DNA from: Saccoglossus kowalevskii
Taxonomy: Eukaryota > Hemichordata > Enteropneusta > Harrimaniidae
Assembly: GCF_000003605.2 (NCBI RefSeq)
Contig: NW_003135345.1
Coordinates: forward strand, 35,466-55,142
DNA length: 19,677 nt
Direction: 5' to 3'
A program made the translations under genes and the position numbers. Below, piece after piece: positions 1-12,800 of this stretch. How positions within the stretch are numbered: the stretch's first letter is position 1; every line of letters begins with the position of its first letter. The notes under the pieces are model-generated. The model was not told the origin of the DNA. It was given only the letters and a program-made list of their open reading frames with translations, and did no database searches.

Positions 1-683
1 ACATTTCGTCCTTCAGTCGGATTTACATTAATTAACACCAGACTGTTCATTCGCTTATCCGTGCTCGCATCCTCTTCAAGCATCAGTTCATTTTGCCGCA
101 CCGTACGATACACATCGTCTCAGCAGACCTCCCACCCACCCATTCATGCAAAGGTCTCTATATACCAATTTCTATACCATTACCGATCTCACTCAAGTGT
201 AACTCATGTTTATCTGCTCATGAACAACCTTAGCAATAAACAGGAAAGGGGGTTTCCACCACAGACCAAGCAGACTTTACACGGGTACCCACGCTGTCCA
301 TCCTCCTGGGGTTGTGAGTGTATCTGCAGGCTCCCGCCAGGGGGACGCCAGCCATGACGCCCGCCTGTACAGTCTCTGCTGGTGGAAGGTTGCAACCAGG
401 TACCACGCGCTCGGCGTCATGATGCAATTCACAGGCGAGTCGCATCATGGAGCTGTTCGCTGCGACGCCTGCGTCTGCAATTCGCTCCCCCTTCCACTTT
501 TGCCAAAACCTTGTGTCTTGTGTCATTTATTGAAGCATTAATCAGAATTAATGGGATGATTTGTCTTTATGTAAACCACTATGGTCGTATTCATAAAAAT
601 TAAAAACTACGCTTGTATTTATGGAGACTGTAAATCTCACATACAATAACAAGTGACTGTCATCATTATACACTAACACTTAC
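1..683. other. Intron downstream of exon 18, with GC-rich island at about 240-500
   Basis: No Calx-beta continuation is visible on the minus strand. Positions about 240-500 are clearly richer in G and C and in CpG than the AT-rich surroundings, with abrupt edges. A 98-codon minus-strand frame (230-526) spans it, but it has no recognisable domain and overlaps open frames on the other strand. It may be a fragment of a mobile element cut by the window start. Confidence 0.5.
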
Positions 684-889
684 TTTTTCTCCTGGTAGAA
701 ACACAACTCTAAATTCATCGGTATTTCTCCTTTCATCAAAGTCCATCATGACCTGAGCTGATCGTTGTCGGGTATAACAACGAACAGAAGACTGAAATGA
801 TATATCACCAGTACGGACGACAGGGATATGCACAATACCATCACTCTCCTTCACAATGACTTCATCCACAGCAAACTGCATACAAGGAA
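684..889 (-). CDS. FREM2-like: Exon 18: Calx-beta 4, start
   Basis: 206 nt, phase 1 in and phase 0 out. It encodes LPCMQFAVDEVIVKESDGIV, HIPVVRTGDISFQSSVRCYT, RQRSAQVMMDFDERRNTDEF and RVVFLPGEK. I chose the acceptor TTGGTTTAG at 890-891 rather than the closer TATGCAG, because only the former keeps phase with exon 17 and gives the D-x-P-x-M-Q-F entry. The donor is GAAAAA|GTAAGTGTT. The next exon should begin with the second Calx-beta cysteine and lies beyond the window. Confidence 0.95.
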
Positions 890-3800
890 CTAAACCAAAG
901 AAAATAAATATCTTATTTTTGGTCTTGTATTCATCAATTAATTTCTACAACCTCCAACTTAGAACTTGTGAGATTGGAGTAGGTTCACAAGCATTCAAGA
1001 TCACTAAATGGATTTTAAAACTTTTTAACATAATTCTTATTATGTTCTTGTATACAATAATTTCATCAAATTTTATTACTATTTCTATACTTTTGAAGTA
1101 ATCCAAAGCACTATCTAATTCTAGCCATAACAGTAGAATGTTAGTAAAATAGACTTTAGACATAAATTGCTGTCTTACTGAGAGCTACAAAATTGTTTGT
1201 CTCCTCAAATATTTTTTTATTCTTGCCAATCATCACAACCCCTGTTCCCCTGACAATTGTAATTACAGTATTTGGAAGAGTGAACATGATGCCATGGAAT
1301 GAGATGTTTCCATCTGTCATCTAGTCAGTAAAATATGATAAGAGATGATGTAGAGACGTGCATTTTAAATAAACAATGTACTTTACATTCGTTGTATATG
1401 TTGCTATAGTTACAATAAACACTATGTAGAGTAAGATTTTAGGAGCTTTAAACGACCAAGACGACAACGAAAATAACACGACAGACATTTTTCCCTTGTA
1501 TACTATTCCCTTCATTACTGAGATGCTAAAAACTTACGGTCATTGTCTGTATCATTGATGACGACAGTGGCTTTATACGGTTCAGCCACAGTGGCTCCCA
1601 TAGCAGCACTTAGATACACAATAAATGTCTCATTGCCTTCAATATGTGGATTTGCAGTGTCATCAAGGATGGTGAAACTACATGTCTGTAAATAAAGAAA
1701 AATTTGTAATACATAATGGTAAGTGGTTAAAGGGGCAGCATCTGCAACTTGTGAAAGTTTGTGATTTCAAAGAATTATTAAATATTAAATATCAAAATAT
1801 TTATGCTTATTTAAGTAGCATAAAAGTCTAAAGTCATAATACAGCACTATAGATCTTCCCATATATCATCAACTTTGTATTTTTTTGAATAAAATGAGAT
1901 TAAATTATGCTCAACCCGTTGAATGACATAATTTATGGCGCCAAATTTTCAGGTATTCTTGGACCAAATGGACATCATTTCCCAGGTCTCTACCAAAATA
2001 GTCAAAAAGAAAGTATTCAGGTTTGTTTTACGAAAGTCAGCTAAGGTAACTTTAACCCACAACAGGTTAATGACAACATCCAAATATCAAGAAGATTAAC
2101 TAGTGTGCAGCCTCATCCAACAAGCTCTGATCATATTTAAGAAATTATTCACTTTGTTAACTGATTCTAATTTTAACTGATAACTTGAAATACACATCAA
2201 ACTTATCTGACATACCTCTAATGTTTGTTGTGGTCCAAATGTAATCTGACTTGAGCCAGGAATGAAATCATCACCTGGGAGAGCAGACAGCGGATTTGAT
2301 GCTCGGGTTCCACACCACACCATTGAACTGTGCGACAGATCACTGCCTTGCCGTAATACTTCAATTTCAACTGTTTTTTCATTCTCACCAAAATAGTACA
2401 CAGGTTGTGACAAGAATATGTAAGACTCTGGAGAGAAAATAAAAATAGTGGATGTTGTATTGAGCCCATAATTAATATACATGTTGTGAGTTCAAATCAG
2501 TACCCATTCTGAGAGAATATGCCATGATTTTTTCACTAAAATTAGGACTTTGAGAAACTTTGTACTTGTGCATGGCAAACCAGGTCTGGTTGAAGCTAGG
2601 ATAGATGTATAGTATTGACAGAAATACGATCTCAATAATGGAATATGGTTTCTATGGTGAAGTCATAATGATAATAATAATAATCTTTATTGCATCCTTA
2701 CCAAGATATTGTCTCAATAAAATTACAATAAAGATGAAAAACTGAGGATGTAACAAAATAGAAGCAGTAAAATTGAAAAGAATAATAAAAAAAATATTAA
2801 GTGAATTATCACTAAAAGTCATGGATTTTCCACTTTGCACCAATTCCTATCCTTTATTAGTTCGGTAAATTCTACATTTTAAGAGGAGGAATCCCTCAGA
2901 TACACCAAATCAATATGCTTTCACTATTTTAGTGAAAACACCATATGTTTTCTATACATAGGATTTAACCACATCTAAATGTGGGAAAGGTTCATGGACA
3001 AGATAAATAACTTACCATCATTTGGTCCATTTATTTTGACAATTGCCTTGTTCAATGTACCTAGATTTGTCATCATAGATGGATCAGCCAAAGAAATCTC
3101 AAACTCCTCTTCTTCCTCAAACATAGTATCATCGATCAACTAAAACAGATACATAACATAACTATTACAACCTTGCCCATTGAAACTCTTGACTAATTAA
3201 CAAATGGTTGGGTACAATCTAAAGGATGCACTCGCTGCCTGGTACCTTTTTTTCCTTTTTTCAGCATGTGAAGATTTCCAGATTTTGTTAGTCATAGAAA
3301 AATATTAGCTGGATTATTGGTAAGATAGTGAGTTAGAAATTGACTTAAATATTCTCATCTAGTTTAGTTTAACAGTGACGGACAATAGTATGTTTATATA
3401 TGAGCAAATTATCTGTTTATATCATTGCTCAGATCAACATGTAAGGGCAAAGAAGGATGACATGCAAAACTTTTCTGAAACAGAAATCTACTACACTTTG
3501 AAATGAAGATGCTGGTTACATGTTACATTACTTTTACATCAACTGAGTGATCAAATAGACAACCATCCTAATGTACCATATCAAAAATTAGTCTTTACCT
3601 TAATATCACACGTGGCTTTATTAACGTTCGGTGGGAATACCACTCTGTACTCATCAGTCATACCCCTTGTTTTGAAATCTGAACCAGACTCCAAACCTTC
3701 TAGACTGCTACCAGATGCAGTTCTGGGAATAGTAAAACATACAGCAGACACAGCAGAACTAGTGTCACCTAGGCAACAAAAGAAAACAACATTATTGCAT

Positions 3801-6800
3801 GCAATTTACAGTTTTTTTATATCACTTTTCATTCTCTAGATATTCAGCTTTTCATCAATTTATGTAGTCCGCCATCTTGATTCTTCAGCAAAGGATTATC
3901 ATAAAATCTGTTGTCAGAAATGAAAAGTTGAATATCTAGAGAATGAAAACTGATATAGAAAACTGTAAATTGCATTCTCCTACATTTGTGTAGCTTTTTC
4001 TTGAGGGGTCATTATGTTGTTTGGCTTAACTTTTCCTTTAATATCATTATCGAGAAAGATATTTTGAAGTTGCAATTTCCTTATTGTCATTTTTACCATC
4101 CATTACCCCTCGTGAAATTGGTTGTGTTCCAAAAAATAACACAATGTTCAAAAGGATATCACAGACATGTTGCAGCTTAAAAGAATATCGCAATGTTCAA
4201 AGCAATATCGCAATGTTCCAAGAGATATTGCAATGTTACAAGGGATATCGCAATGTTGAAAAAGATATCGCAATGTTACAAGGGATATCGCAATGTTGAA
4301 ATACATATCGCAATGTTCCAAGAGATATCACAATATTGAACAAGCAGCCTATCGGCTGAGTTAGCTCCGCTGTTAGCAATGCACATTACAATTAAAGAAC
4401 AGAAGATATCATTACAAAATGAACAAATCTGAAAGAGGTCCACATGTAGCATCTATATATGTAATAGCAAAGCAATTGGACTTGCAGTTTTTAACAAGAA
4501 GTCGTAAATATCACTTTTTTCCAAAAATAACAAAAACATTCACCAAAATTAGAGAATTGAAGATAGCATTACAAAATGCACAAATCTGAGAGAGGTCCAC
4601 ATGTAGTACCTATATATGTAATATCAAAGCAATCAGACTTGAGGTTTTTTACAAGAAGTTGAAAATATCACTTTTTACCAAAAATGACAAAAATATTCAC
4701 CAAAAATTTGAGATTTTGACATGAAATGAAGAAATCTGAGAAAGAACCATCCAAGTTACTTGCATATCAAATTTGAAAACATTCTGACTTGCGGTTTCGA
4801 AGAAGTTGAAATTGTAAAATTGACGCCAACGACACTGATGAGGCCGCCGCCGACGACGGACGAACGGCGAGGATGACGGACAATCAGTAATATGAACAGC
4901 TCCACTGTGTCGACTTTGTCGACAGCGGAGCTAAAAAGATATTGCAATGTTCCAAAATATATCGCAATGTTTAAAAGAAACAACGTAATGTTCCATGTGA
5001 TATTGCAATTCCCAAGGGATATCAAAATGTTCCAAGGGATAATGCAATGTTCCAAGGGATAATGCAATGTTCCAAGGGATAACGCAATGTTCCAAGGGAT
5101 AATGCAATGTTCCAAGGGATAACGCAATGTTCCAAGGGATAATGCAATGTTCCAAGGGATAATGCAATGTTCCAAGGGATAACGCAATGTTCCAAGGGAT
5201 AATGCAATGTTCCAAGGGATAATGCAATGTTCCAAGGGATAATGCAATGTTCCAAGGGATAATGCAATGTTCCAAGGGATAATGCAATGTTCCAAGGGAT
5301 AATGCAATGTTCCAAGGGATAACGCAATGTTCCAAGGGATAACGCAATGTTCCAAGGGATAACGCAATGTTCCAAGGGATAATGCAATGTTCCAAGGGAT
5401 AATGCAATGTTCCAAGGGATAATGCAATGTTCCAAGGGATAATGCAATGTTCCAAGGGATAACGCAATGTTCCAAGGGATAATGCAATGTTCCAAGGGAT
5501 AATGCAATGTTCCAAGGGATAACGCAATGTTCCAAGGGATAATGCAATGTTCCAAGGGATAACGCAATGTTCCAAGGGATAACGCAATGTTCCAAGGGAT
5601 AACGCAATGTTCCATGAGATATACCAATGTTCCAAGGGTTAACACAATGTTCCATAAGATATAGCAATGTTCCAAGGGAAATTGATAAAGAGATTATTGC
5701 GAACATGTGGTGACTAGTTGGACATGAGTACTTGATGTGGAATGATGATTGTAAAATTGTACATTACAACATGATGTATACAATACTCACCTTTTCTCAG
5801 CATTGGAGCAAACAAATAACCAGAACTTTCATTTACATGAAACACACTTTCTTCAAACTGAATACTGGGCTCTACAGAATGATTAAATGATAGGAATATT
5901 AAATCCTTAAAGTTTGTATTATTTCATTTATTTCAAGAAAAAACCAGCATAATTAATAATCATGTGATTATTGAAATGCACTGTGGAAAAGAAACAGGAA
6001 CAGGAACAGCACACAGGACACATCTTAACATACCCACTGATTTGACATACATTTTTCTTTTATGTACTGCTATGTTACCGAAAATGAACTTGTATCTAAT
6101 GATTTAGAGTGGCACTGCGTACGTAAAAGATATCTACATACACCTGTTTTAAATTTCTAGGTAAAAAGACTAGTGATAAAGATTAACTTACGATCTTCTT
6201 CATCCAATATGGTCACTGTTGCTTGATGTGGTTTCCCTAGCAAAGCATACGCTGGCATACTCAGTTCAACTTTGAACATTTCAGTGCCTTCGAACACAGT
6301 ATCATCATTGATTATAACATTGCAGTATTTTGTGTCTTCCCTTTCTTCAAACTGAACCTGATAATAATTGCATTATACAGCATGACATCACATATATGTT
6401 CAAATATGATGTTCTTATTGGTTAAAATATGTCACATGTTCAAATGTAATGTTCTGATTGGTTAAAATACATGTATGTCAGCAATGCTCATAGTCATTCA
6501 TTCACACTCATCAATGTATTAAGAATTTCATGGATTAAAAAGCTCCATGGCAAACATGTCTAGTCGACATGCAAATAAACTAAAAATTAGATTTATTGTA
6601 AACTGGATTAAAATACGACTTATTTTGACCATAGATGGACTTTTGAAAACCGGAATGGGTTTCTGCATTCCAACCATCATTTGGACATCAAAAAACAATT
6701 AATTACCTGTCCAGCTTGCTCTACGTAGTCATGCTTGCCTGGTAGAGAGCCAACGCCCTCTGAGGTGGCAGAGCCCTGCTCAGTTCTACACAGAACAATA

Positions 6801-9800
6801 GCATACTGAAAGAAGAATGCACAAAAATTAGGTAAGTGTCATTTCAGCTTTCAGTAGGTAATGTGTAGTAGATCGATGGCACAACACATAAAACAATTAT
6901 ATTGAATATTACAAATTAATGTAACTACATCATGCCCTGTAATAGGAATAATACTACTGGGAAAGAAAAAATTCAATTGTATGTGACTATATAGATGATT
7001 TGAAGCACACACAAAAATGCTGTGACAACTGATTACTTTTGTTTTAACACTTGTAACCTTGTTCACACATGATTTTTTAAATTTTCCATTATTTTTTTTC
7101 CAATTCCTTCATACACATGACTGACAAAGTCAGGTATTTTTTATGTAATCTAGCATAGTAGACAAAAAATATGAAAACAAATGTTGTGTAAAATAATGTG
7201 GATAACATAGGATAAGAACATAACTAACCTGGTTCAGATTGCCGGTTCTCTTCACAGTCACCTGTACGAGACCAGCAGTTTCACTCACGTTGTAATGATC
7301 ATACTCAAAACTAATACGAGACCAGCGAATACGAAACACATTGTCTGAGACAATGTTCGGTTTACTATCAGCGATATCAAAAACAAAGCTGTCATCAGTT
7401 ACGTCTGCAACTTCATTGTAAAGCATGTAGCGTATGATACCATTGTTGAGATCCTCTGGAAAAAATGAAATGACAACTTGTAAAGATTAAAGCTGAACAA
7501 TATAAGATATTTTAAATGCATTACAGCAAGTTCAAAACAAGCAGCCTTTCGACTGAGATAGCTCTCCTGTTAGCAATGCACATTTCGATTAAAGAACTGA
7601 ATATATCATTAGAAAATGTGACAATGAACATTATGTATACTAAAACTTGAAAATATAACTTTTTACTAAAAATTACAAACAAGCAGCCTGTCGGCTGAGA
7701 TAGCTCCGCTGTTAGCAATGCACATTTCAATTAAAGAACAGAAGATATCATTAAAAAATGTGACAATGAACATTATGTATACTAAAACTTGAAAATATAA
7801 CTTTTTACTAAAAATTACAAACAAGCAGCCTCTCGGCTGAGATAGCTCCGCTGTTAGCAATGCACATTTCAATTAAAGAACAGAAGATATCATTAAAAAA
7901 TGTGACAATGAACATTATGTATACTAAAACTTGAAAATATAACTTTTTACTAAAAATTACAAACAAGCAGCCTCTCGGCTGAGATAGCTCCGCTGTTAGC
8001 AATGCACATTTCAATTAAAGAACAGAAGATATCATTAAAAAATGTGACAATGAACATAATGTATACTAAAACTTGAAAATATAACTTTTTACTAAAAATT
8101 ACAAACAAGCAGCCTGTCGGCTGAGATAGTTCCGCTGTTAGCAATGCACATTTCAATTAAAGAACAGAAAGTATCATTAGAAAATGAACAATGAACATTA
8201 TGTATACTAAAACTTGAAAATATCACTTTTTACTAAAAATTACAAAAAAATTCATCAAAATTAGATAATTGAAGATATCATCACAATATGAACAAATTTG
8301 AGAGAGGTCTACCTGAGGTACCTACAATGTATATGTATAGTATCAAAGCAATCAGACTTGTATTTTTTAACAAGAAGTCGAAAATATCACTTTTTACCAA
8401 AAAAGACAAAAATATTCATTAAAACTAGAGAACTGTAGAAATGAACAAATCTGAGACAATCTGGAGTACCTATATATATAATATGATAAGCTCCTCTCGA
8501 CCAAGTTGACAGGGGAGCTTAAAATATTAGGACGGTAAATCATCAATCAAGTTTTAGAATTGACTGGCATTTGAAACAAGCAGCCTCTCGGCTGAGATAG
8601 CTCCGCTGTTAGCAATGCAAATTTCAATTAAGAACAGAAGATATCATTAGAAAATGAACAATATGTATAGTATCAAAGCAATCGGACTAGCTGTTTTTAA
8701 CAAGAAGTCGAAAATATCACTTTTTACCAAAAATGACAAAAATATTCATCAGAATTAGAGAATTGAAGATATCATCATGAAATGAACAAATCTGAGAGAG
8801 GTCCACATGTAGTACCTATATATGTAATATAAAAGCAATTGGACTTGCAGTTTTTAACAAGAAGTCAAAAATATCACTTTTACCAAAAATGACAAAAATA
8901 TTCACTAAAATTAGAGAATTAAAGATATCATTACAAAATGAACAAATCTGAGAGAGGTCCACATGTAGTACCTATATATGTAATATCAAAGCAATTGGAC
9001 TTGCGGTTTTTAACAAGAAGTCGAAAATATCACCTTTTACCAAATATGACAAAAATATTCACCAAAATTAGAGAATTGAAGATATCATCATGAAATGAAC
9101 AAATCTGAGAAAGGTCTACCCAAGGTACATATACACCAAATATCAAAACATTCAGGCTTATAGTTTTCAAGAAGAAGTCGAAAAAGTAAAACATTGACAC
9201 TGACGACGACAGACAATCACTCATATGATAAGCTCCGCTCGACAAAGTCGACAGCGGAGCTAAAAACAGTTGGTTTGTTCAAAACTTGACCATGTCAGTT
9301 GATTGTTATGTCACCTCCCAAAAAGTCACCGAGAAAGTAGTTGGAACGGTTTAGAATAATTCATTATCATCAAATTTGGAGCACATATGTGTCTATATAC
9401 AAGGTTATATTAAAGCGGGAGGGTTGTCACCTGCGCACATGCGAGAATTGAGTCCCAAAAACACAAAGGCTCATGGGCAGACGCTTGTTTGTAAACAATG
9501 ACATGCTATGGCCATCTGACACATGCGCAGGTAACGACTCCCCCGCTTTAAAACAATTTAAATCAATTAATTTGTTTATATATTAATTTTGCAGCCCCAA
9601 AACATTGCCAGTACCCTGCTGAAATGTGGATTTATCTGGAGTGGACGTTTTATTTTTTGGTTTCTAGACTCACTAGCTAACACAATGCTAGCTGACACAC
9701 AATAAAGGTAAAAACCATAAAAACAAGTTACGAAGTTTATAGAAAAATTAAAACAGAATTTACATATGAAAAATATCTCACCACAATCAAAAATCCAAAT

Positions 9801-12800
9801 CATAGAGCTGCTACGACAAAACTCAGAATAAGTGCTCATACCCTTCAAATCGAAAGGGGCACATATAACATTTTAGCTGAAGACCAAATTTGCCCAGTTT
9901 GTGACAAACAGGAAATTGAGATCAAAAAGCATTTTTTTCTCAATTGTAATCTATACAAGGTGAAATCATGATGAAGAATATTAAATACAATAAAAACAAC
10001 TTGAGGACAGATGATGAACATCTTACAGATATACTAAAAAGTAAAAATGACAAAACAATCATTGAGCTAGGAAAATTCATCCACACTTGTTTCAAAATAA
10101 GAAAAGAAAAAATCCTAAAATGCCAGATGTTTCAACCAATCACCAAATAATTTAATTTTGTTCTTCTTTTTTTTTTACATTCAAATGTCTGTGATTGTCT
10201 TGTGTTTTTTTTTGTTTTTTTGTTTTTTGTGTTACTTTATTGTATTTTCAACTACATGTAAGATCCCACTCTGGGATAGTTTCAATAAAGATTATTATTA
10301 TTATTCTGTGTGAGAATACAATAGAACTCATTTATTTTCATGTAAACAAACAAAGTACACAAGCAGTGAATGTCTCATAAAACCCATAACAAAACTAAAA
10401 CTGAATGATTAGGAACAGTTATGTACAAGATAGCATACCTTGAGTAAATGATGAGATAGGTATTGATGGTACTAAAGTGGATTCAAGGAAACCAAACTGA
10501 GGTGGTGTCGTCAGTGTGTAGAGTATCTGATCATCCTCTGTGTCCATATCAATTGTACGTAGCTGATGTTGTGTAATAGGAGCCAATGCCTAAAGAATTG
10601 AAATGAATATTCTGTGATATGGCATATTATGGGATAGATTCATCAACAGTATACTATTCCTAAGTTTGATGTCCAAATTTCATGTATAAAGTTAAAATAA
10701 TGAGTGAATTAGCAGTGAAGTGCTAAGATCAGTGTTGTCCTTAGAAGTACGCGAAACTAATCATCTACTTCCAGTAATTTCCCACCTACTTTTTCTCAGT
10801 CAGTTTATAAAAGAATACAACAATGGTATAAAATCACCATCAACATTTAAAATTCATCTTATAGTATATATTGTAAGTAAAACACTGACTAAGACAATTA
10901 CTAAATTTACTTTTAACATAAGTGCAAATTTTCCTATGTAAAACAGCCTTGTTCCAGTATGTTGGGCAAGTCATTTTTTTTTTTAATAATTTTGATAATA
11001 AAATCAAAGATGGCAAATCCCTGACCTCTTTATTAAAAGCATTGGATGAATGTTTATATAGTGCTCTAGATAGTCACATGATAGTCACATGATCGTATAT
11101 GGTCATTGAATATGTTGTGTGCATTGTCTTCAATATAACACTATATTAGGAGCTGTATAGATATCAAGCTGCAAAAGTGCTCCTGATATGACCCCCATAC
11201 AGACGTACTGACATACAGACGTTCATACATACAAATGGACATATAGACAGATGTACGTACGTAATCATTATATATCCACCACCCGTACTTCCGGTACCAG
11301 CCGATAAGAAAGAATGTTTTCTTTGCAAAATCTAGATAAGCAGTATTGAAAATGCTGAATCTGAGTTGTGTGACCAATGAGTAATTATTATACTTACTTT
11401 GTCATCTGTGTATTCTAGATACTGGATTCCAAGATTAGTCACCAATCGTGGTGTACCATCATCAACTGGTAACACAGATATACTAAACAACTGTAGAAAA
11501 CAAACTTTGATCAGGTACTGGGTCATTTAAAGCGCAGTAGTCATTGCTCTGCGCATGTGTGAGATATATGGGTCTCATATAAACAAAGATGGCGACTTTG
11601 ACTGTTGCGTAGATCAACAAATACAAATTGAGACATTTCCAAGTTTTAATTAAGTAATTTTCATGTTATTGGAAGGCATCAGAGTCACCGGCGGTAATCA
11701 GTGCAAGTCAGAGTTAGCCTCTAAGTCAAACCATTTGAAGAGCGCATTGGATTGTGGGAAAATCAATGTTTATCAACACAAATGTGGCACATGCGCAGCG
11801 CGACTACTATCGTGCTTTAATCATCAAAAAACCTGTCATGCTGATTGATAGATATTGAACTTTATTAAATGATTTATTATTTTTTAACATTAAAGCTAAC
11901 CTGGTTCATTTGAAAGCTAAAACCTACAGGAAAGTAACTACTAGTATGACATATTCGTAACAGGTTCATCAGTCACTAAAATATTTGATAATCTGATCCA
12001 AAATCAAGAAATAAATGACATAATAATTTTAAAAAAAAATTAATGAAAAGAAAATGAATGTGTTATCACACTGTGGTTCATTGGTGGTTACAACATTTCT
12101 CCGTCGTGTACCATGAAACGTGGGTTTGTGCCATCAGTCACACTGAATACAAAGCTGTCCTGTAACGTATTGCTACCATCATGTATATAACTAATACGAT
12201 TCTCGTAAACGTCCTCCATAGAGAACGTGCTAACAGTGCTATGATGTAATCCATTCATCGTGTACTGTATCTGACCACGTAGTGGCGGTTGTACAATTGT
12301 AAAGATGACGTAGTTCTCCTGTAAATAAAAAAAATTAGCCAAACATTCAACAAATGATATCAAGGACTAACATGCAACACCAATCTACTAGATTTGACAG
12401 TTTAATCCGCTAAAATACAATAATTAGTTTTGTCAAAATGTTAGTACAACATTTTTCACACTTTTTGTGTATTTTGGAGAAATATAAAAAAAAACAAGTG
12501 ACTTGGCGGTTAAAATAGCTCCGCAGTAGTTTAGACCTGGCTGTTAAGAACATGCCAATCTAACTTTATCAAACAAATTGTTTATGTGCACTTCAAATAT
12601 CAAAGCAATCAGGCTAGTAGTTTTAAAGAAGAATTTGAAAATATAATTTGTAATCAAAAATATTTGTGAAAATAGAGAATTAATGATTTCGCTCAAAGTG
12701 TTAAACAGTTTAATTAGTAACCTTGGTATCCGCATCAGTTGCTTTTAATTCAAACTCAGTAATCATCTTTCGTACACCTTCTTGTACGGTCATGCCAAAA

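Noticed and set aside
867-872. Nearer acceptor TATGCAG for exon 18
   Set aside because: It would break phase with exon 17. The TTTAG acceptor 14 nt upstream keeps phase and restores a family-like P-x-M-Q-F entry.
3612-3839. 75-codon plus-strand frame
   Set aside because: Antisense to exon 14, which has family motifs and consistent splice sites.
4936-5690. CRISPR array
   Set aside because: The repeats are contiguous without unique spacers and lie in an intron of an animal gene.
4756-5706. 316-codon minus-strand open frame, and two others overlapping it, with a 20-residue period
   Set aside because: They arise from a 20-bp satellite whose unit lacks stops in all three minus frames. Three frames are open at once, so there is no coding signal.
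7521-8156. Four near-identical 68-69-codon minus-strand frames
   Set aside because: They are produced by the 142-bp repeat heads, overlap each other across units and contain no domain.
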